Source of the DNA: Arthrobacter sp. 35W
Lineage (GTDB): Bacteria; Actinomycetota; Actinomycetes; Actinomycetales; Micrococcaceae
Assembly (NCBI RefSeq): GCF_000482545.1
Contig: NZ_KI519454.1
Span: 2,020,954 to 2,084,953 of the forward strand
Length of the DNA: 64,000 bases
Direction of reading: 5' to 3'
The position numbers and the translations under genes are program-made. Of this stretch, positions 19,102-27,835 are shown piece by piece. Below the pieces are notes generated by a model, which saw only the letters and a program-made list of their open reading frames with translations, had not been told where the DNA came from and searched no databases. Every line of letters begins with the position of its first letter. Position 1 is the first letter of the stretch.

Positions 19102-19325
19102 TGGCAACCTTCCCCGAACTTTGCCACAAGAGCTGCGCCCGGTTCCGTCTCTGAATCTTTGGTGTCCCTAAACCCACTGTGTCAGTAGTGGGTAGAAAGA
19201 ATGCTCCTCCTGCACACCAGCGGCGTCAAGAGGTTGGGGAGAACTACACGGGAGTAGTTCTCCCCAACCCGTTCCCGGTTCCCGGGTTGCGGGCAGCGGG
19301 CTAGTGGTGCTGACCGGACCGAGTC
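19102..19325. other. Intergenic region between the small ORF and the beta-helix protein gene
   Basis: Contains the hairpin at 19233-19268 and a 6-bp dyad CCCACT-N8-AGTGGG (19173-19192) that could lie in the promoter of the minus-strand small ORF. Nothing else is recognised. Confidence 0.4.
19233..19268 (-). terminator. Terminator of the beta-helix protein gene
   Basis: Perfect 15-bp stem (GTTGGGGAGAACTAC / GTAGTTCTCCCCAAC) with loop ACGGGA, 57 nt after the stop of the minus-strand gene. No T-tract is present. Confidence 0.75.
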
Positions 19326-20936
19326 TCACTCCCGGCCGGCAGGCATGGGCCCCGGCGGGACCGCCGGACCCGGGATCGGTTCGGGGGCAGGCCCGTGCAC
19401 GCCTGGACCGTTGTAGGCGCCGATGGACACCGGACCGGTGGCTGGCACGGCGTTGCCGAAGTAGTCCCGGCCTCCGTTGCCGGCAATGGACTGGCCCGCC
19501 GCCAGCAGTGGCGAAGACCGGTGGAGCTTGTACCCCAGCGCACTGTCAATGCCAGATGCCGTTCCACGGGCCAGCAGCCGCGGATCACCGTTGACGGCGG
19601 TGGTGTCAGCCTCCGCTCCGCCAACGTTGACAAAATTATTCGTGGCCAGTTTGAAGCCACCGGAGCGCAGGTTCAAGGATGCGGTGCCGGCACCTTCCTT
19701 CACCACGATGTTGTTGCGGAAGCCGACGTTTCGCTGGTTGGCATTGTTTTCATTGATGACCGTTTGGGAAATGCCCGGGCCGATGTAAATGGTGTTGTTG
19801 TAGAACTCGGCGCTCTCAATGCCCCCGGAACAGGTCTCAATGCCTCGGAAGGTGTCATTCTGGCTGATGTTGTAGCGCACCACGGCATTGGCCACGCGGC
19901 CGGCGGCGTTGCAGACCAGGAAGAATCCACCGGCGTTGTCATGGCTGTAGTTGTATTCAAAGAGCGTCCGGTCCGTACCCTGGTCGATGTCAAAGGCCAT
20001 GCCGTCGCGTGTGGTGGCACCGCCCGAGACTTCATTGAATCGGAAGGCCGTGCCATCTGAGTTCCACGGCCAGATCCCGGCGTTGTACCCTGCCGAGCGC
20101 TGCTGGAACTTGTGGACCCTGTTGTGTTCGACGACGGCGTCCAGGGCAGTCTGCGGAACGATTCCGTCACCGCCGGTGTCGAGGACGTTGTTGTTGCTGA
20201 TGACGATGCCGGTGTTGCCCGTCCACGGTTTGGTGATGACCGTGCTACCGACTTCCGCCCGCTGGGCCCAGAGGCTGGCGACGGCGGCGATGCCGGTGCG
20301 GGTGACATGCTCCACCCTGTTGTTGGTGATCTGCAGATCGTTGTAGTTGCTTGCCTTGGCCTCGCCTCCCACCGAGGCAAGAATTCCGCCGCTTCCGCGG
20401 ATGTCTTTGGCATCATTGCCATTGATGTCATGGACATACAGGTCGTCAACCACCATGTGGTTCGCCGTCCCAAAGTCCTCCAGCAGCAGGTAGACGCCCC
20501 GGCGCAGTGATGCCGGCCCCTTCGCGTTCGTGACCTCCAAGCCGGAGATTTCAACGCCAGCCATGTTGCGCAGCAGGATAGTGTCGGCTGCCCCATCGCC
20601 GTCAATGACCGGGCGCGCCCTTCCCGGCCCATAGGCTCCAATGCTGATGGGCCGCCTGCTGGTTCCACTGCCCTTCGGCGCAAATGTGCCAAGGCAGGTG
20701 GCACCACGCTTGAAGCGGATCCTGTCGCCCGCCTTCAAGGTGATGGCATTGGCTTCCTCGAGGGTTGTGTAGGGAGCCCGCTGGCTCCCGTCAGCAACAC
20801 CCGAAGGAGCCGCCGAACAGTCGACGTGGACGAAGTTCGGCGCTGCCGCAGATGCAGGCAGTGCCGAAAGTGTGGCACCGAGGACGGCGGTGCCAACCGC
20901 AACGGCCATGGTTGTGCTGAATCGAGAAATCTTCAA
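19326..20936 (-). CDS. Secreted right-handed beta-helix protein (pectate-lyase-like fold)
   Basis: A 536-residue exported protein. A Sec signal peptide is evident: MKISRFSTTMAVAVGTAVLG followed by ATLSALPASAAAP, with cleavage likely after ASA. The mature protein has repeated short strands with N-rich turns (ITNNRVEHV, VISNNNVLDTGG, VEHNRVHKF, VRYNISQND, EFYNNTIYI, GFRNNIVV), the pattern of parallel beta-helix polysaccharide-active enzymes; a Pro-rich tail ends it. The start is the TTG at 20936, with AGAGGGG 7 nt upstream. No catalytic residues could be assigned, so lyase, hydrolase or adhesin are all open. It stands alone between two terminators. Confidence 0.85.
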   Translation of the reverse strand: MKISRFSTTMAVAVGTAVLGATLSALPASAAAPNFVHVDCSAAPSGVADGSQRAPYTTLEEANAITLKAGDRIRFKRGATCLGTFAPKGSGTSRRPISIGAYGPGRARPVIDGDGAADTILLRNMAGVEISGLEVTNAKGPASLRRGVYLLLEDFGTANHMVVDDLYVHDINGNDAKDIRGSGGILASVGGEAKASNYNDLQITNNRVEHVTRTGIAAVASLWAQRAEVGSTVITKPWTGNTGIVISNNNVLDTGGDGIVPQTALDAVVEHNRVHKFQQRSAGYNAGIWPWNSDGTAFRFNEVSGGATTRDGMAFDIDQGTDRTLFEYNYSHDNAGGFFLVCNAAGRVANAVVRYNISQNDTFRGIETCSGGIESAEFYNNTIYIGPGISQTVINENNANQRNVGFRNNIVVKEGAGTASLNLRSGGFKLATNNFVNVGGAEADTTAVNGDPRLLARGTASGIDSALGYKLHRSSPLLAAGQSIAGNGGRDYFGNAVPATGPVSIGAYNGPGVHGPAPEPIPGPAVPPGPMPAGRE

Positions 20937-20965
20937 ATCGCTACCCCTCTTGATCTTGATCGATA

Positions 20966-20993
20966 TTGACAAAAAAGTGTCATATTCTGTCAA
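20966..20993 (-). promoter_or_regulatory. Promoter/operator region of the beta-helix protein gene
   Basis: A consensus -35 TTGACA (20988-20993, minus strand) is followed after 18-19 nt by TCAATA/CAATAT. Three TGACA-type units overlap it: two direct copies and one inverted (TTGACA...TGTCAA across 20966-20993). They form a plausible binding site for an unidentified regulator. Confidence 0.4.
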
Positions 20994-21033
20994 CTACGTC
21001 AGGTTATCGATATCAATCGGGGGAAAAACGATT

Positions 21034-21067
21034 GTGACGCAAGGGAAATCGCTTTCCCTTGCGTCAC
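21034..21067 (-). terminator. Terminator of the Rv2466c-like gene
   Basis: Perfect 15-bp stem (GTGACGCAAGGGAAA / TTTCCCTTGCGTCAC) with tetraloop TCGC, followed on the minus strand by AATCGTTTTTCCCC, a real T-tract. It lies 23 nt past the stop at 21091. Confidence 0.88.
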
Positions 21068-21090
21068 ATGGTGCGTCGTACTGTGAGGAA

Positions 21091-21729
21091 CTAGTTGAAG
21101 CTGGGGTACTCCGTGCGGCTGCGCTTGATCTCGAAGAACTCCGGGAATCCGGCCAGCGTGACGGTGGCATCCCACATCCGGCCGGCATCCTCGCCGCGCG
21201 GGATCCGGGTGATGACGGGGCCGAAGAACGCGGTGTCGTTGAACGCCACGATGGGCGTGCCAACATCCTGGCCCACCTTGGAGATGCCCTCGTGGTGGCT
21301 GGCACGCAGTGCCTCGTCGTGGGCGTCGGTGGTGGCGGCCTCGGCCAGCTCGGCGGGCAGCCCCACCTCGGCCAGAGCCTTGACCACTACCTCGGACAGG
21401 TCCTCGACCTTGTCGTGGTGGATCAGGGTGCCCATGGCATCGTAGAGCGGCTTGATGACGCCCTCGCCATGGGCGGCGGCGGCAGCGGTGATCACGCGGA
21501 CCGGGCCCCAGCCCTTGGCAACCTTCTCGCGGTACTCCGGGGACAGGGTCTCGTTGTTCTCGTTCAGCACGGACAGGCTCATCACGTGCCAGTCGACGGC
21601 GACGTCGCGGACGTCCTCAACCTCGCCGATCCAGCGGGAGGTGGCCCAGGCGAAGGGGCAGATCGGATCGAACCAGAAATCGGCCTTGTTGGAGGAAGGC
21701 GCGGTGGAGTTCAAGGTAGCGTCAGTCAT
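21091..21729 (-). CDS. Mycothiol-dependent nitroreductase Rv2466c family protein (DsbA fold)
   Basis: A 212-residue thioredoxin/DsbA-fold protein of the Rv2466c family, which in mycobacteria is a mycothiol-dependent reductase. It has WFDPICPFAWATSRW with the single redox cysteine in CPFAW (the second Cys of CxxC is replaced, as in this family), VDWHVMSLSVLNE, and the cis-Pro region VGTPIVAFND. No signal peptide is visible, so it is cytosolic. It supports assignment to a mycothiol-producing actinobacterium. It lies downstream of clpX in the same orientation after a 99-nt gap. Confidence 0.9.
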   Translation of the reverse strand: MTDATLNSTAPSSNKADFWFDPICPFAWATSRWIGEVEDVRDVAVDWHVMSLSVLNENNETLSPEYREKVAKGWGPVRVITAAAAAHGEGVIKPLYDAMGTLIHHDKVEDLSEVVVKALAEVGLPAELAEAATTDAHDEALRASHHEGISKVGQDVGTPIVAFNDTAFFGPVITRIPRGEDAGRMWDATVTLAGFPEFFEIKRSRTEYPSFN

Positions 21730-21828
21730 GGGGTCTCCTGGTCAGGAATGGGGTGCAAAGAAAAAGTCACAACTGATGGTCACAACAGCGCCGGTCCCGA
21801 CTTTCTTCCCGCGAACGGGCAGCCGCGT

Positions 21829-23115
21829 CTAGGCGGACTTGTTGCGGCGCTTGGCCGCCACGTCGTGCGCGATCAGCGTGGGCGGGGAAACCTTGGCCAC
21901 CACATCCGCGGTGATGACCACCTGGGCGATGTCCTCGCGGCTGGGCAGCTCGAACATGACGGGAAGCAGCACTTCCTCCATGATCGCCCGCAGCCCACGG
22001 GCACCTGTCCCCCGGGCCAGCGCCAGGTCCGCAATCGCATTCAGGGCGTCGTCCTCAAAGGCCAGCTCCACGCCGTCGAGCTGGAACATCTTCTGGTACT
22101 GCTTGACCAGCGCGTTCTTCGGCTCGGAGAGGATCTGGATCAGGGCCGGTCGGTCCAGGTGGGTCACGGTGGTGATCACGGGCAGGCGGCCGATGAACTC
22201 CGGGATCAGGCCGAACTTGAGCAGATCCTCTGGCATGACGTCCGCGTAGCTGGCCTCGTCCTGCTTGAGGGCGCTCAGGGGTGCACCGAAGCCGATGCCC
22301 TTCTTGCCGGCCCGGGAACCAATGATCTCCTCCAGGCCGGCGAAGGCGCCGGCCACGATGAAGAGCACATTGGTGGTGTCGATCTGGATGAACTCCTGGT
22401 GCGGGTGCTTGCGTCCGCCCTGCGGCGGCACCGAGGCCACCGTGCCCTCGAGGATCTTCAGCAGCGCCTGCTGCACGCCCTCGCCGGAGACGTCGCGGGT
22501 GATGGACGGGTTCTCACTCTTGCGCGAGATCTTGTCGATCTCGTCGATGTAGATGATGCCCTGCTCGGCCTTCTTGACGTCATAGTCGGCGGCCTGGATC
22601 AGCTTGAGCAGGATGTTCTCCACATCCTCGCCCACATAGCCGGCCTCGGTCAGCGCCGTGGCATCGGCAACGGCGAACGGCACGTTCAGCCGGCGGGCCA
22701 GGGTCTGGGCAAGGTAGGTCTTGCCACAGCCGGTGGGGCCGATCAGGAGGATGTTCGACTTGGCGATCTCGACGTCGTCGTGCTTTCCACCGGCCAGGGT
22801 GGCACCCTTGCTGGCGTGGCCGGACTGGATGCGCTTGTAGTGGTTGTACACCGCGACGGCGAGGGAACGCTTGGCCGGCTCCTGGCCGATGACGTACTCC
22901 TGCAGGAAGTCAAAGATCTCCCGCGGCTTGGGGAGCTCAAAGCTCTCGAGGTCCGCAACCTCGGCCAGTTCCTCGTCGATGATCTCGTTGCACAGTTCAA
23001 TGCACTCATCGCAGATGTAGACGCCGGGGCCCGCAATCAGCTTGCGGACCTGCTTCTGGCTCTTCCCACAAAAGGAGCACTTGAGTAGATCGGTGCTCTC
23101 GCCCATACGAGCCAC
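21829..23115 (-). CDS. clpX: ATP-dependent Clp protease ATP-binding subunit ClpX
   Basis: AAA+ unfoldase feeding substrates to ClpP. The 428-residue protein has the N-terminal zinc-binding domain (CSFCGKS and CDECIELC), Walker A GPTGCGKT, the pore loop GYVGEDVE, Walker [11 protein letters not shown] and the IGF-type loop region (IGFGAPLSA) that docks ClpP. The GTG at 23115 has GGGG 6 nt upstream; an ATG three codons later is the alternative. It is transcribed after clpP1-clpP2, with a 193-nt gap. Confidence 0.97.
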   Translation of the reverse strand: MARMGESTDLLKCSFCGKSQKQVRKLIAGPGVYICDECIELCNEIIDEELAEVADLESFELPKPREIFDFLQEYVIGQEPAKRSLAVAVYNHYKRIQSGHASKGATLAGGKHDDVEIAKSNILLIGPTGCGKTYLAQTLARRLNVPFAVADATALTEAGYVGEDVENILLKLIQAADYDVKKAEQGIIYIDEIDKISRKSENPSITRDVSGEGVQQALLKILEGTVASVPPQGGRKHPHQEFIQIDTTNVLFIVAGAFAGLEEIIGSRAGKKGIGFGAPLSALKQDEASYADVMPEDLLKFGLIPEFIGRLPVITTVTHLDRPALIQILSEPKNALVKQYQKMFQLDGVELAFEDDALNAIADLALARGTGARGLRAIMEEVLLPVMFELPSREDIAQVVITADVVAKVSPPTLIAHDVAAKRRNKSA

Positions 23116-23154
23116 GTGAGGCCCCTTTCGTGATGTCTTGCTCTTCGAACTGGA

Positions 23155-23174
23155 TCCGCTGCAAGTGCAGCGGA
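23155..23174. repeat. Short palindrome between clpP2 and clpX
   Basis: TCCGCTGCA-AG-TGCAGCGGA, a perfect 9-bp dyad, 40 nt upstream of the clpX start. It could be a hairpin in the clpP2-clpX intergenic transcript or an operator for an internal clpX promoter. Confidence 0.4.
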
Positions 23175-23308
23175 CAAACCACCAGCCGCAAACCGCCGGT
23201 GCACGCTTCTTGCCTCCACTTTAGGCCACGGGGACGACATTCGGCGGAAGCCAAACGCCGAGGCACTCCATTTCCATGGGATGCCCCGGCGTCCGGTAGG
23301 CACTGCTG

Positions 23309-23968
23309 CTAGCGGGTGATGGCCGCCGGCTTGATCTTGCGGGGTTCCAGAACCTCATCGATCAGGCCGTAATCCTTCGCCTCTGCGGCGGTGAGGATCT
23401 TGTCACGCTCGATGTCGTTGTTCAGCTGCTCCGGCGTGCGGCCGGAGTGCTTGGCCAGCGTGTCCTCGAGCCAGGAGCGCATGCGCATGACCTCGTTGGC
23501 CTGGATCTCCAGGTCGGAGGCCTGGCCACCCTGGCCACCCGAGAGGGCGGGCTGGTGGATCAGCACACGGGCGTTCGGCAGCGCCAGACGCTTGCCGGGG
23601 GCACCGGCGGCCAGCAGCACCGCGGCGGCGCTGGCAGCCTGGCCCAGGCAGACCGTCTGGACTTCCGGGCGGATGAACTGCATGGTGTCGTAGATGGCCG
23701 TCATGGCCGTGAACGAGCCGCCGGGAGAGTTGATGTACAGCGTAATGTCGCGGTCCGGGTCGGTGGACTCGAGCACCAAAAGCTGGGCCATCACGTCATC
23801 GGCGGAGGCGTCGTCAACCTGCACACCGAGGAAGATGATGCGGTCCTCGAAGAGCTTGGTGTACGGGTCCTGGCGCTTGAAGCCGTAGGGCGTACGCTCT
23901 TCGAACTGCGGAAGGACGTAGCGGCTGTTCGGCAGGTTGCCGGCGGTAGAACCAAAGTTGTAGTTCAT
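23309..23968 (-). CDS. clpP2: ATP-dependent Clp protease proteolytic subunit ClpP2
   Basis: Serine protease ring subunit. The catalytic Ser lies in [16 protein letters not shown], His in [10 protein letters not shown], and the handle region [17 protein letters not shown] is conserved. AGGAG lies 8 nt before the ATG at 23968, so I prefer it to the ATG two codons upstream (23974), which would sit only 2 nt from the site; the product has 219 residues. It follows clpP1 by 33 nt, and actinobacterial ClpP1 and ClpP2 form a mixed tetradecamer. Confidence 0.95.
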   Translation of the reverse strand: MNYNFGSTAGNLPNSRYVLPQFEERTPYGFKRQDPYTKLFEDRIIFLGVQVDDASADDVMAQLLVLESTDPDRDITLYINSPGGSFTAMTAIYDTMQFIRPEVQTVCLGQAASAAAVLLAAGAPGKRLALPNARVLIHQPALSGGQGGQASDLEIQANEVMRMRSWLEDTLAKHSGRTPEQLNNDIERDKILTAAEAKDYGLIDEVLEPRKIKPAAITR

Positions 23969-24001
23969 TGTCATTGCTCCTGGAATCTTCTCTTTGGCCT
24001 A

Positions 24002-24622
24002 TTACTTCGCGTTGGTTCCGCCGCCACCGGCGACGGATCCGGCGTGGCGGCTGATCTTGTCAAAGAAGCCGTACTCCAGGGCTTCCTCGGCCGTGAACCA
24101 CTTGTCGCGGTCGTTGTCCTTGAGGATCTTCTCAACGCTCTGGCCGGTCTGGTCGGCGGTGAGCTCGGCCATGACCTTCTTCATGTGCAGGATGAGCTCG
24201 GCCTGGATCTTGATGTCCGAGGCCGTGCCGCCGATGCCGCCAGAGGGCTGGTGCATCAGGATGCGGGCGTTGGGGGTCGCATAGCGCTTGCCCTTGGTGC
24301 CCGAGGAGAGCAGGAACTGGCCCATGGAGGCAGCCAGACCGGTGGCGACGGTCACGACGTCGTTCGGGATGAACTGCATGGTGTCGTAGATGGCCATGCC
24401 GGCCGTCACGGATCCACCGGGCGAGTTGATGTAAAGGTAGATGTCCTTCTCGGGATCCTCTGCGGAGAGCAGCAGGAGCTGGGAGCAGATCGCGTTGGCG
24501 TTCTCATCCCGGACCTCGGAGCCCAACCAGATGATGCGCTCTTTGAGCAGGCGGTTGTAGATGTAGTCGTCCCGGCTGGCCGGGTCCACTGTAGCCATCG
24601 TCGGTGTGGTGTGCTGTGCCAT
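24002..24622 (-). CDS. clpP1: ATP-dependent Clp protease proteolytic subunit ClpP1
   Basis: A 206-residue ClpP with catalytic Ser in [16 protein letters not shown], His in [11 protein letters not shown] and Asp in the [11 protein letters not shown] region. It lies first in clpP1-clpP2, upstream of clpX and downstream of tig, the standard order. GAGAGG lies 10 nt from the ATG. Upstream DNA holds two GCGAA(A)C sequences on the minus strand that might be regulator (for example ClgR-type) sites, but spacing does not fit the consensus I know. Confidence 0.95.
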   Translation of the reverse strand: MAQHTTPTMATVDPASRDDYIYNRLLKERIIWLGSEVRDENANAICSQLLLLSAEDPEKDIYLYINSPGGSVTAGMAIYDTMQFIPNDVVTVATGLAASMGQFLLSSGTKGKRYATPNARILMHQPSGGIGGTASDIKIQAELILHMKKVMAELTADQTGQSVEKILKDNDRDKWFTAEEALEYGFFDKISRHAGSVAGGGGTNAK

Positions 24623-24793
24623 GGTGGAATTACCTCTCCCTCGTGGCCGCCGGCCTACGCCGTCCGGCCACTAATCTTCACTACTTGGACAGTAGCCGCT
24701 TTGGCCCTCGTTTTGTTTCGCAAATCGGCGCTGTTCGCTGTGGGCGCATGCTCCACGGGGCGTTCGGCAGGCCGGGGCACGACGGCGTTAAAC

Positions 24794-24835
24794 AGCTCCG
24801 CCGCCGGCCCCCTTGCGGGGGACGGCGGCGGAGCT
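24794..24835 (-). terminator. Terminator of tig
   Basis: Strong 13-bp stem (AGCTCCGCCGCCG / CGGCGGCGGAGCT) continued by CCCCC/GGGGG around loop TTGC, about 50 nt past the tig stop. No T-tract is seen. Confidence 0.8.
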
Positions 24836-24884
24836 GAAACCACTACGGCGCTATGCGGGATTCAAGCCCACAGACGCTGGTGGA

Positions 24885-26261
24885 TTAGAAGCGTGCTTCA
24901 CCGGGATCGGTGGTGGCTTCCTCAGCGGCTTCCTCGGCAACGGCTTCAACAGCCTCTGCCTCGTCCTCGCCGGCAACGCTGACGAAGTCGGTCAGGTCAA
25001 CCTCGACACCCTTGGTGTCGACAACCTTGGCCTGGGCCAGAACGGCGGCCAGAGCCTTGCGGCGGCGGACCTCGCCGACAACCATCGGAACCTGGCCCGA
25101 GGAATCCAGCATCTGAGCGAACTGGTTCGGGTCCATGCCGTACTGGCTGGCGGAGTTGACGATGTAGTCGATCAGCTCAGCCTGGCTGACACCGATCTCT
25201 TCCTTGTCGGCAACGGCGTCGAGGATGATCTCGTTCTGGAAGGCACGCTCGGAGTTGGCCTTGATTTCGGCGCGGTGCTCCTCGGTGTCGTGGTCCTCGC
25301 CACCGTGGTTGGCGGTGCCGTCGAAGTGCTGCTCGATCTGCTCTTCGATGACGGAAGCCGGAACCGGAACCTCGATGAGGGCAACCAGCTTCTCCAGAAC
25401 CTTGTCGCGGGCCTCAACGCCCTGCTCCAGAGCCTTGGAGGAGGCAACCTGCTTGGTAAGGTCCTCGCGGAGCTCGGCGATGGTGTCGAATTCGCTGGCC
25501 AGCTGTGCGAAGTCGTCGTTTGCCTCGGGCAGCTCGCGGACCTTGACGGACTTGATGGTCACGGTGACCTGGGAGTCCTTGCCGGCGTGCTCGCCGCCAA
25601 CCAGCTTGGTGTCGAAGATTGCCTCTTCGCCAACGCTCAGGCCAGTTGCAGCCTCATCCAGGCCGTCCAGCATGGTGCCGGCGCCAACCTGGTAGGACAG
25701 GTCCGAAGCGGAGTCGATCTCTTCGCCGTCGATCTTGGCAGCGATGTCGATGGACAGGAAGTCGCCATCGGCGGCCGGACGCTCAACGGACTTCAGCGTG
25801 CCGAAGCGGCCGCGCAGCTCGTCCAGAGCCTTCTCGATGTCCTCGTCGGCGATCTCGGCGGCCTCAACCTCAACCTCGATGCCGGCGTAATCGGGCAGCT
25901 CGATCTCGGGGCGCACGTCGATCTCGACGTGGAACTTGAGCTCACCGTCGGTGGACGTGGGGTCCGGAACCTCGGTGATCTCAACCTCGGGACGGCTCAG
26001 CGGGCGGATGCCGGATTCGGCAACGGCGCTCTGGTACCAGCCATTGAGGCCTTCGTTGATTGCCGTCTCCAGGACGTAGCCGCGGCCAACGCGCTGATCG
26101 ATCAGTGCGTTGGGCACCTTGCCCTTGCGGAAGCCGGGAACCTGGACCTGCGTAGCAATCGTCTTGTAAGCCTCGTCAATGCTGGGCTTCAATTCCTCAA
26201 ACGGAACCTCAACATTGAGCTTTACCCGAGTGGGCGTGAGGTTTTCGACAGCGCTCTTCAC
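24885..26261 (-). CDS. tig: Trigger factor (ribosome-associated chaperone and peptidyl-prolyl isomerase)
   Basis: A 458-residue chaperone that binds nascent chains at the ribosome exit. The ribosome-docking motif is PGFRKGKVP near residue 44. A PPIase domain ([20 protein letters not shown] ... [13 protein letters not shown], about 165-240) and C-terminal helical arms follow. The acidic Ala/Glu-rich tail is typical of actinobacteria. The GTG at 26261 has AGGAG 9 nt upstream; longer starts run through non-coding sequence. Located upstream of clpP1P2, as in many bacteria. Confidence 0.96.
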   Translation of the reverse strand: MKSAVENLTPTRVKLNVEVPFEELKPSIDEAYKTIATQVQVPGFRKGKVPNALIDQRVGRGYVLETAINEGLNGWYQSAVAESGIRPLSRPEVEITEVPDPTSTDGELKFHVEIDVRPEIELPDYAGIEVEVEAAEIADEDIEKALDELRGRFGTLKSVERPAADGDFLSIDIAAKIDGEEIDSASDLSYQVGAGTMLDGLDEAATGLSVGEEAIFDTKLVGGEHAGKDSQVTVTIKSVKVRELPEANDDFAQLASEFDTIAELREDLTKQVASSKALEQGVEARDKVLEKLVALIEVPVPASVIEEQIEQHFDGTANHGGEDHDTEEHRAEIKANSERAFQNEIILDAVADKEEIGVSQAELIDYIVNSASQYGMDPNQFAQMLDSSGQVPMVVGEVRRRKALAAVLAQAKVVDTKGVEVDLTDFVSVAGEDEAEAVEAVAEEAAEEATTDPGEARF

Positions 26262-26351
26262 AGCGTGGTACTCCTGATGGTCTGTTGATAAATGGTCGGC
26301 ACACCAGCACACTGGCAACCCGGCCGCGAGGCCAAGCTGGAAGGTACTGAG

Positions 26352-26424
26352 TCGGGGCGACAGGACTCGAACCTGCGGTCTCCTGCTCCCAAAGCAGGCG
26401 CGCTAGCCACTACGCTACGCCCCG
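26352..26424 (-). tRNA. tRNA-Pro (TGG)
   Basis: Minus-strand cloverleaf: acceptor CGGGGCG/CGCCCCG, anticodon stem CCTGC/GCAGG enclosing loop TTTGGGA (anticodon TGG), and T-arm GCAGGTTCGAGTCCTGT. CCA is not encoded. It lies upstream of tig. Confidence 0.95.
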
Positions 26425-26544
26425 TAGTGCCCGGGACAGTCTATGGCCTATACATCTGTGATGCACAATTGGCACCTTCCGCGACGCGCCGCAGCGTGAA
26501 CATTCGCCCACCACTCGTTCACCGCGCGGCCATCTGGAGTCGAT

Positions 26545-26573
26545 TTGCGGGCCGCCGCAGCGGTTGCTACTAT
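26545..26573 (+). promoter_or_regulatory. Promoter of the tRNA-Gly gene
   Basis: -35 TTGCGG (26545-26550), 17-nt spacer and -10 TACTAT (26568-26573), ending 33 nt before the tRNA. This is the cleanest sigma-70-type pair in this part of the window. Confidence 0.7.
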
Positions 26574-26606
26574 CGAGGAGTTGTCCGGCCGCTGGCCGAG
26601 ATTTCC

Positions 26607-26677
26607 GGGGGCGTAGCTTAATGGTAAAGCCTCAGTCTTCCAAACTGATTACGCGGGTTCGATTCCCGTCGCCCCCT
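26607..26677 (+). tRNA. tRNA-Gly (TCC)
   Basis: Acceptor GGGGGCG/CGCCCCC, D-arm GTAGCTTAATGGTAAAGC, anticodon loop CTTCCAA (TCC), T-arm GCGGGTTCGATTCCCGT. CCA is not encoded. Confidence 0.96.
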
Positions 26678-26684
26678 CAGATTC

Positions 26685-26712
26685 AAACCCTCTGGCCGCT
26701 GCCGGAGGGTTT
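26685..26712 (+). terminator. Intrinsic terminator of the tRNA-Gly gene
   Basis: AAACCCTC-T-GGC / GCC-G-GAGGGTTT stem with loop CGCT followed by TTTCTTCGTTT, 7 nt after the tRNA. Confidence 0.85.
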
Positions 26713-26745
26713 CTTCGTTTAACACCCCTTTGCCCCCTCCCGCGC

Positions 26746-26810
26746 CCAACTGAGTGACAGTTGTGACACGTTCCGGGCCTCGGAACGTGTCACAACTGTC
26801 ACTCAGTTGG
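26746..26810. terminator. Long palindrome between tRNA-Gly and nei2 (repeat family member 4)
   Basis: Perfect 30-bp arms (26746-26775 and 26781-26810) with loop GGCCT. The outer end reads CCAACTGAGTGACAGTTG. It lies 2 nt beyond the nei2 stop and so ends the convergent nei2 transcript; a 30-bp perfect stem is unusually long for an ordinary terminator. Confidence 0.82.
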
Positions 26811-26812
26811 GG

Positions 26813-27832
26813 TCAGCGGGGCTGGCAGGTGGGGCACCAGTAGAGCTTGCGGGCGCCGAGGTCGGTCAGTGCGATAGGGGTGCCGCAAAGCCGGCATGGG
26901 AGCCCGGTGCGGTGGTAGACATAGTGGGCGTCGGCCACGGGAACGGGCACGACGGCGTCTGTTCCGTTGGCGGGGCCCGTCGCCGGGGCTGTTGAGGCGG
27001 AGCCTGTGGGGGCCGAGCCGGGACGGTGTTTCGGGTCCGTGGTGATGATGCGGCCGTCGCGTACGCCGTCGGCCATGATCGAGACGATGTCCAGCCAGAG
27101 GGCATCGGCCTCCTGCGCGGTCAGTGACTTTCCGGGCAGCCATGGGTCCAGTCCTTGCCGGAAGAGCGTCTCGGCGCGGTAGACATTGCCCACGCCGGCG
27201 AGCACCTCCTGCTTCATCAATTGCAGGGCGATGTTGGTGCCGCTGCCCGTGATGCGGCGGCGGAACTCGGCCATGTCGCCGGGCGCATTGTGCAGCGGGT
27301 CCGGGCCCAGCTTCGCCAGAACCGTCGCAACCTCGGCCGGCGTGAGGACTTCGCAGGCCGTCGGCCCGCGCAGATCCGCCCAGCCGTGGTCCGACACCAG
27401 CCGCACGCGGACGGCGCCCTTGGGCTCGGGCGGCCCGGTGTAGACGGCGGCGGGGCCGCCGTCGTCGTCGGACTCCCCCGCTCCCCCGACAAGCGCTCCT
27501 CCGGCCGTCCCGGCAGAACGGCCGGAGGCCCCGGGCAGCTCGCGTTCGCCGATCCGCCGGGGCGCACCGATGCTGGAGGCCCCGGCGAACGTGTCATCCC
27601 CGCCAAAATCCCAGGCCCCGTAGAGCCCCAGGTGCACGCGCAGCACCAGGTCGTGGGAGAAATGCAGGAACAGCTGCTTCCCATGGGCCTGGGCGCGTTC
27701 CAGCGTGTGGCCGTCCAGGGCGGCGGCGCCGGCGGCGAACCTGCCCTGCGGGCTGCTCAACGCCAGCCGCGCGCCGCCAAAAACGTCCTGGAACTGCCGG
27801 GCCAGCCGGTGGACGGAGTGTCCTTCGGGCAT
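26813..27832 (-). CDS. Fpg/Nei family DNA glycosylase, Nei2 (endonuclease VIII) type
   Basis: Base-excision repair glycosylase/AP lyase for oxidised pyrimidines. The N-terminal MPEGHSVHRLA provides the catalytic Pro2 and Glu3; VLAGVGNVYRAETLF lies in the H2TH domain; the C-terminal zinc finger is CRLCGTPI...YWCPTC. PEGH and overall layout match actinobacterial Nei2. Two stretches are unusual: a Gly/Ala/Asp-rich insertion near 93-135 and another Pro/Thr/Ala-rich one before the zinc finger, giving 339 residues against the usual roughly 260-300. It follows rpiB by 3 nt and is therefore co-transcribed with it. Confidence 0.92.
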   Translation of the reverse strand: MPEGHSVHRLARQFQDVFGGARLALSSPQGRFAAGAAALDGHTLERAQAHGKQLFLHFSHDLVLRVHLGLYGAWDFGGDDTFAGASSIGAPRRIGERELPGASGRSAGTAGGALVGGAGESDDDGGPAAVYTGPPEPKGAVRVRLVSDHGWADLRGPTACEVLTPAEVATVLAKLGPDPLHNAPGDMAEFRRRITGSGTNIALQLMKQEVLAGVGNVYRAETLFRQGLDPWLPGKSLTAQEADALWLDIVSIMADGVRDGRIITTDPKHRPGSAPTGSASTAPATGPANGTDAVVPVPVADAHYVYHRTGLPCRLCGTPIALTDLGARKLYWCPTCQPR

Positions 27833-27835
27833 GGG

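Noticed and set aside
18872-19177. A 101-codon minus-strand frame over the palindrome and the small ORF
   Set aside because: It runs through the 18905-18964 palindrome and lacks coding character; the 32-codon frame with a strong ribosome binding site is a better reading of this gap.
18965-19200. A structured non-coding RNA (6S, SRP or riboswitch)
   Set aside because: Several short stems exist, but none of the conserved cores of 6S, SRP RNA, RNase P or tmRNA, or of the riboswitch classes I checked by eye, is present.
24640-24760. ClgR-type operator upstream of clpP1
   Set aside because: GCGAAC and GCGAAAC occur, but their order and spacing do not fit the CGC-N5-GCG pattern I know, being one base too long.
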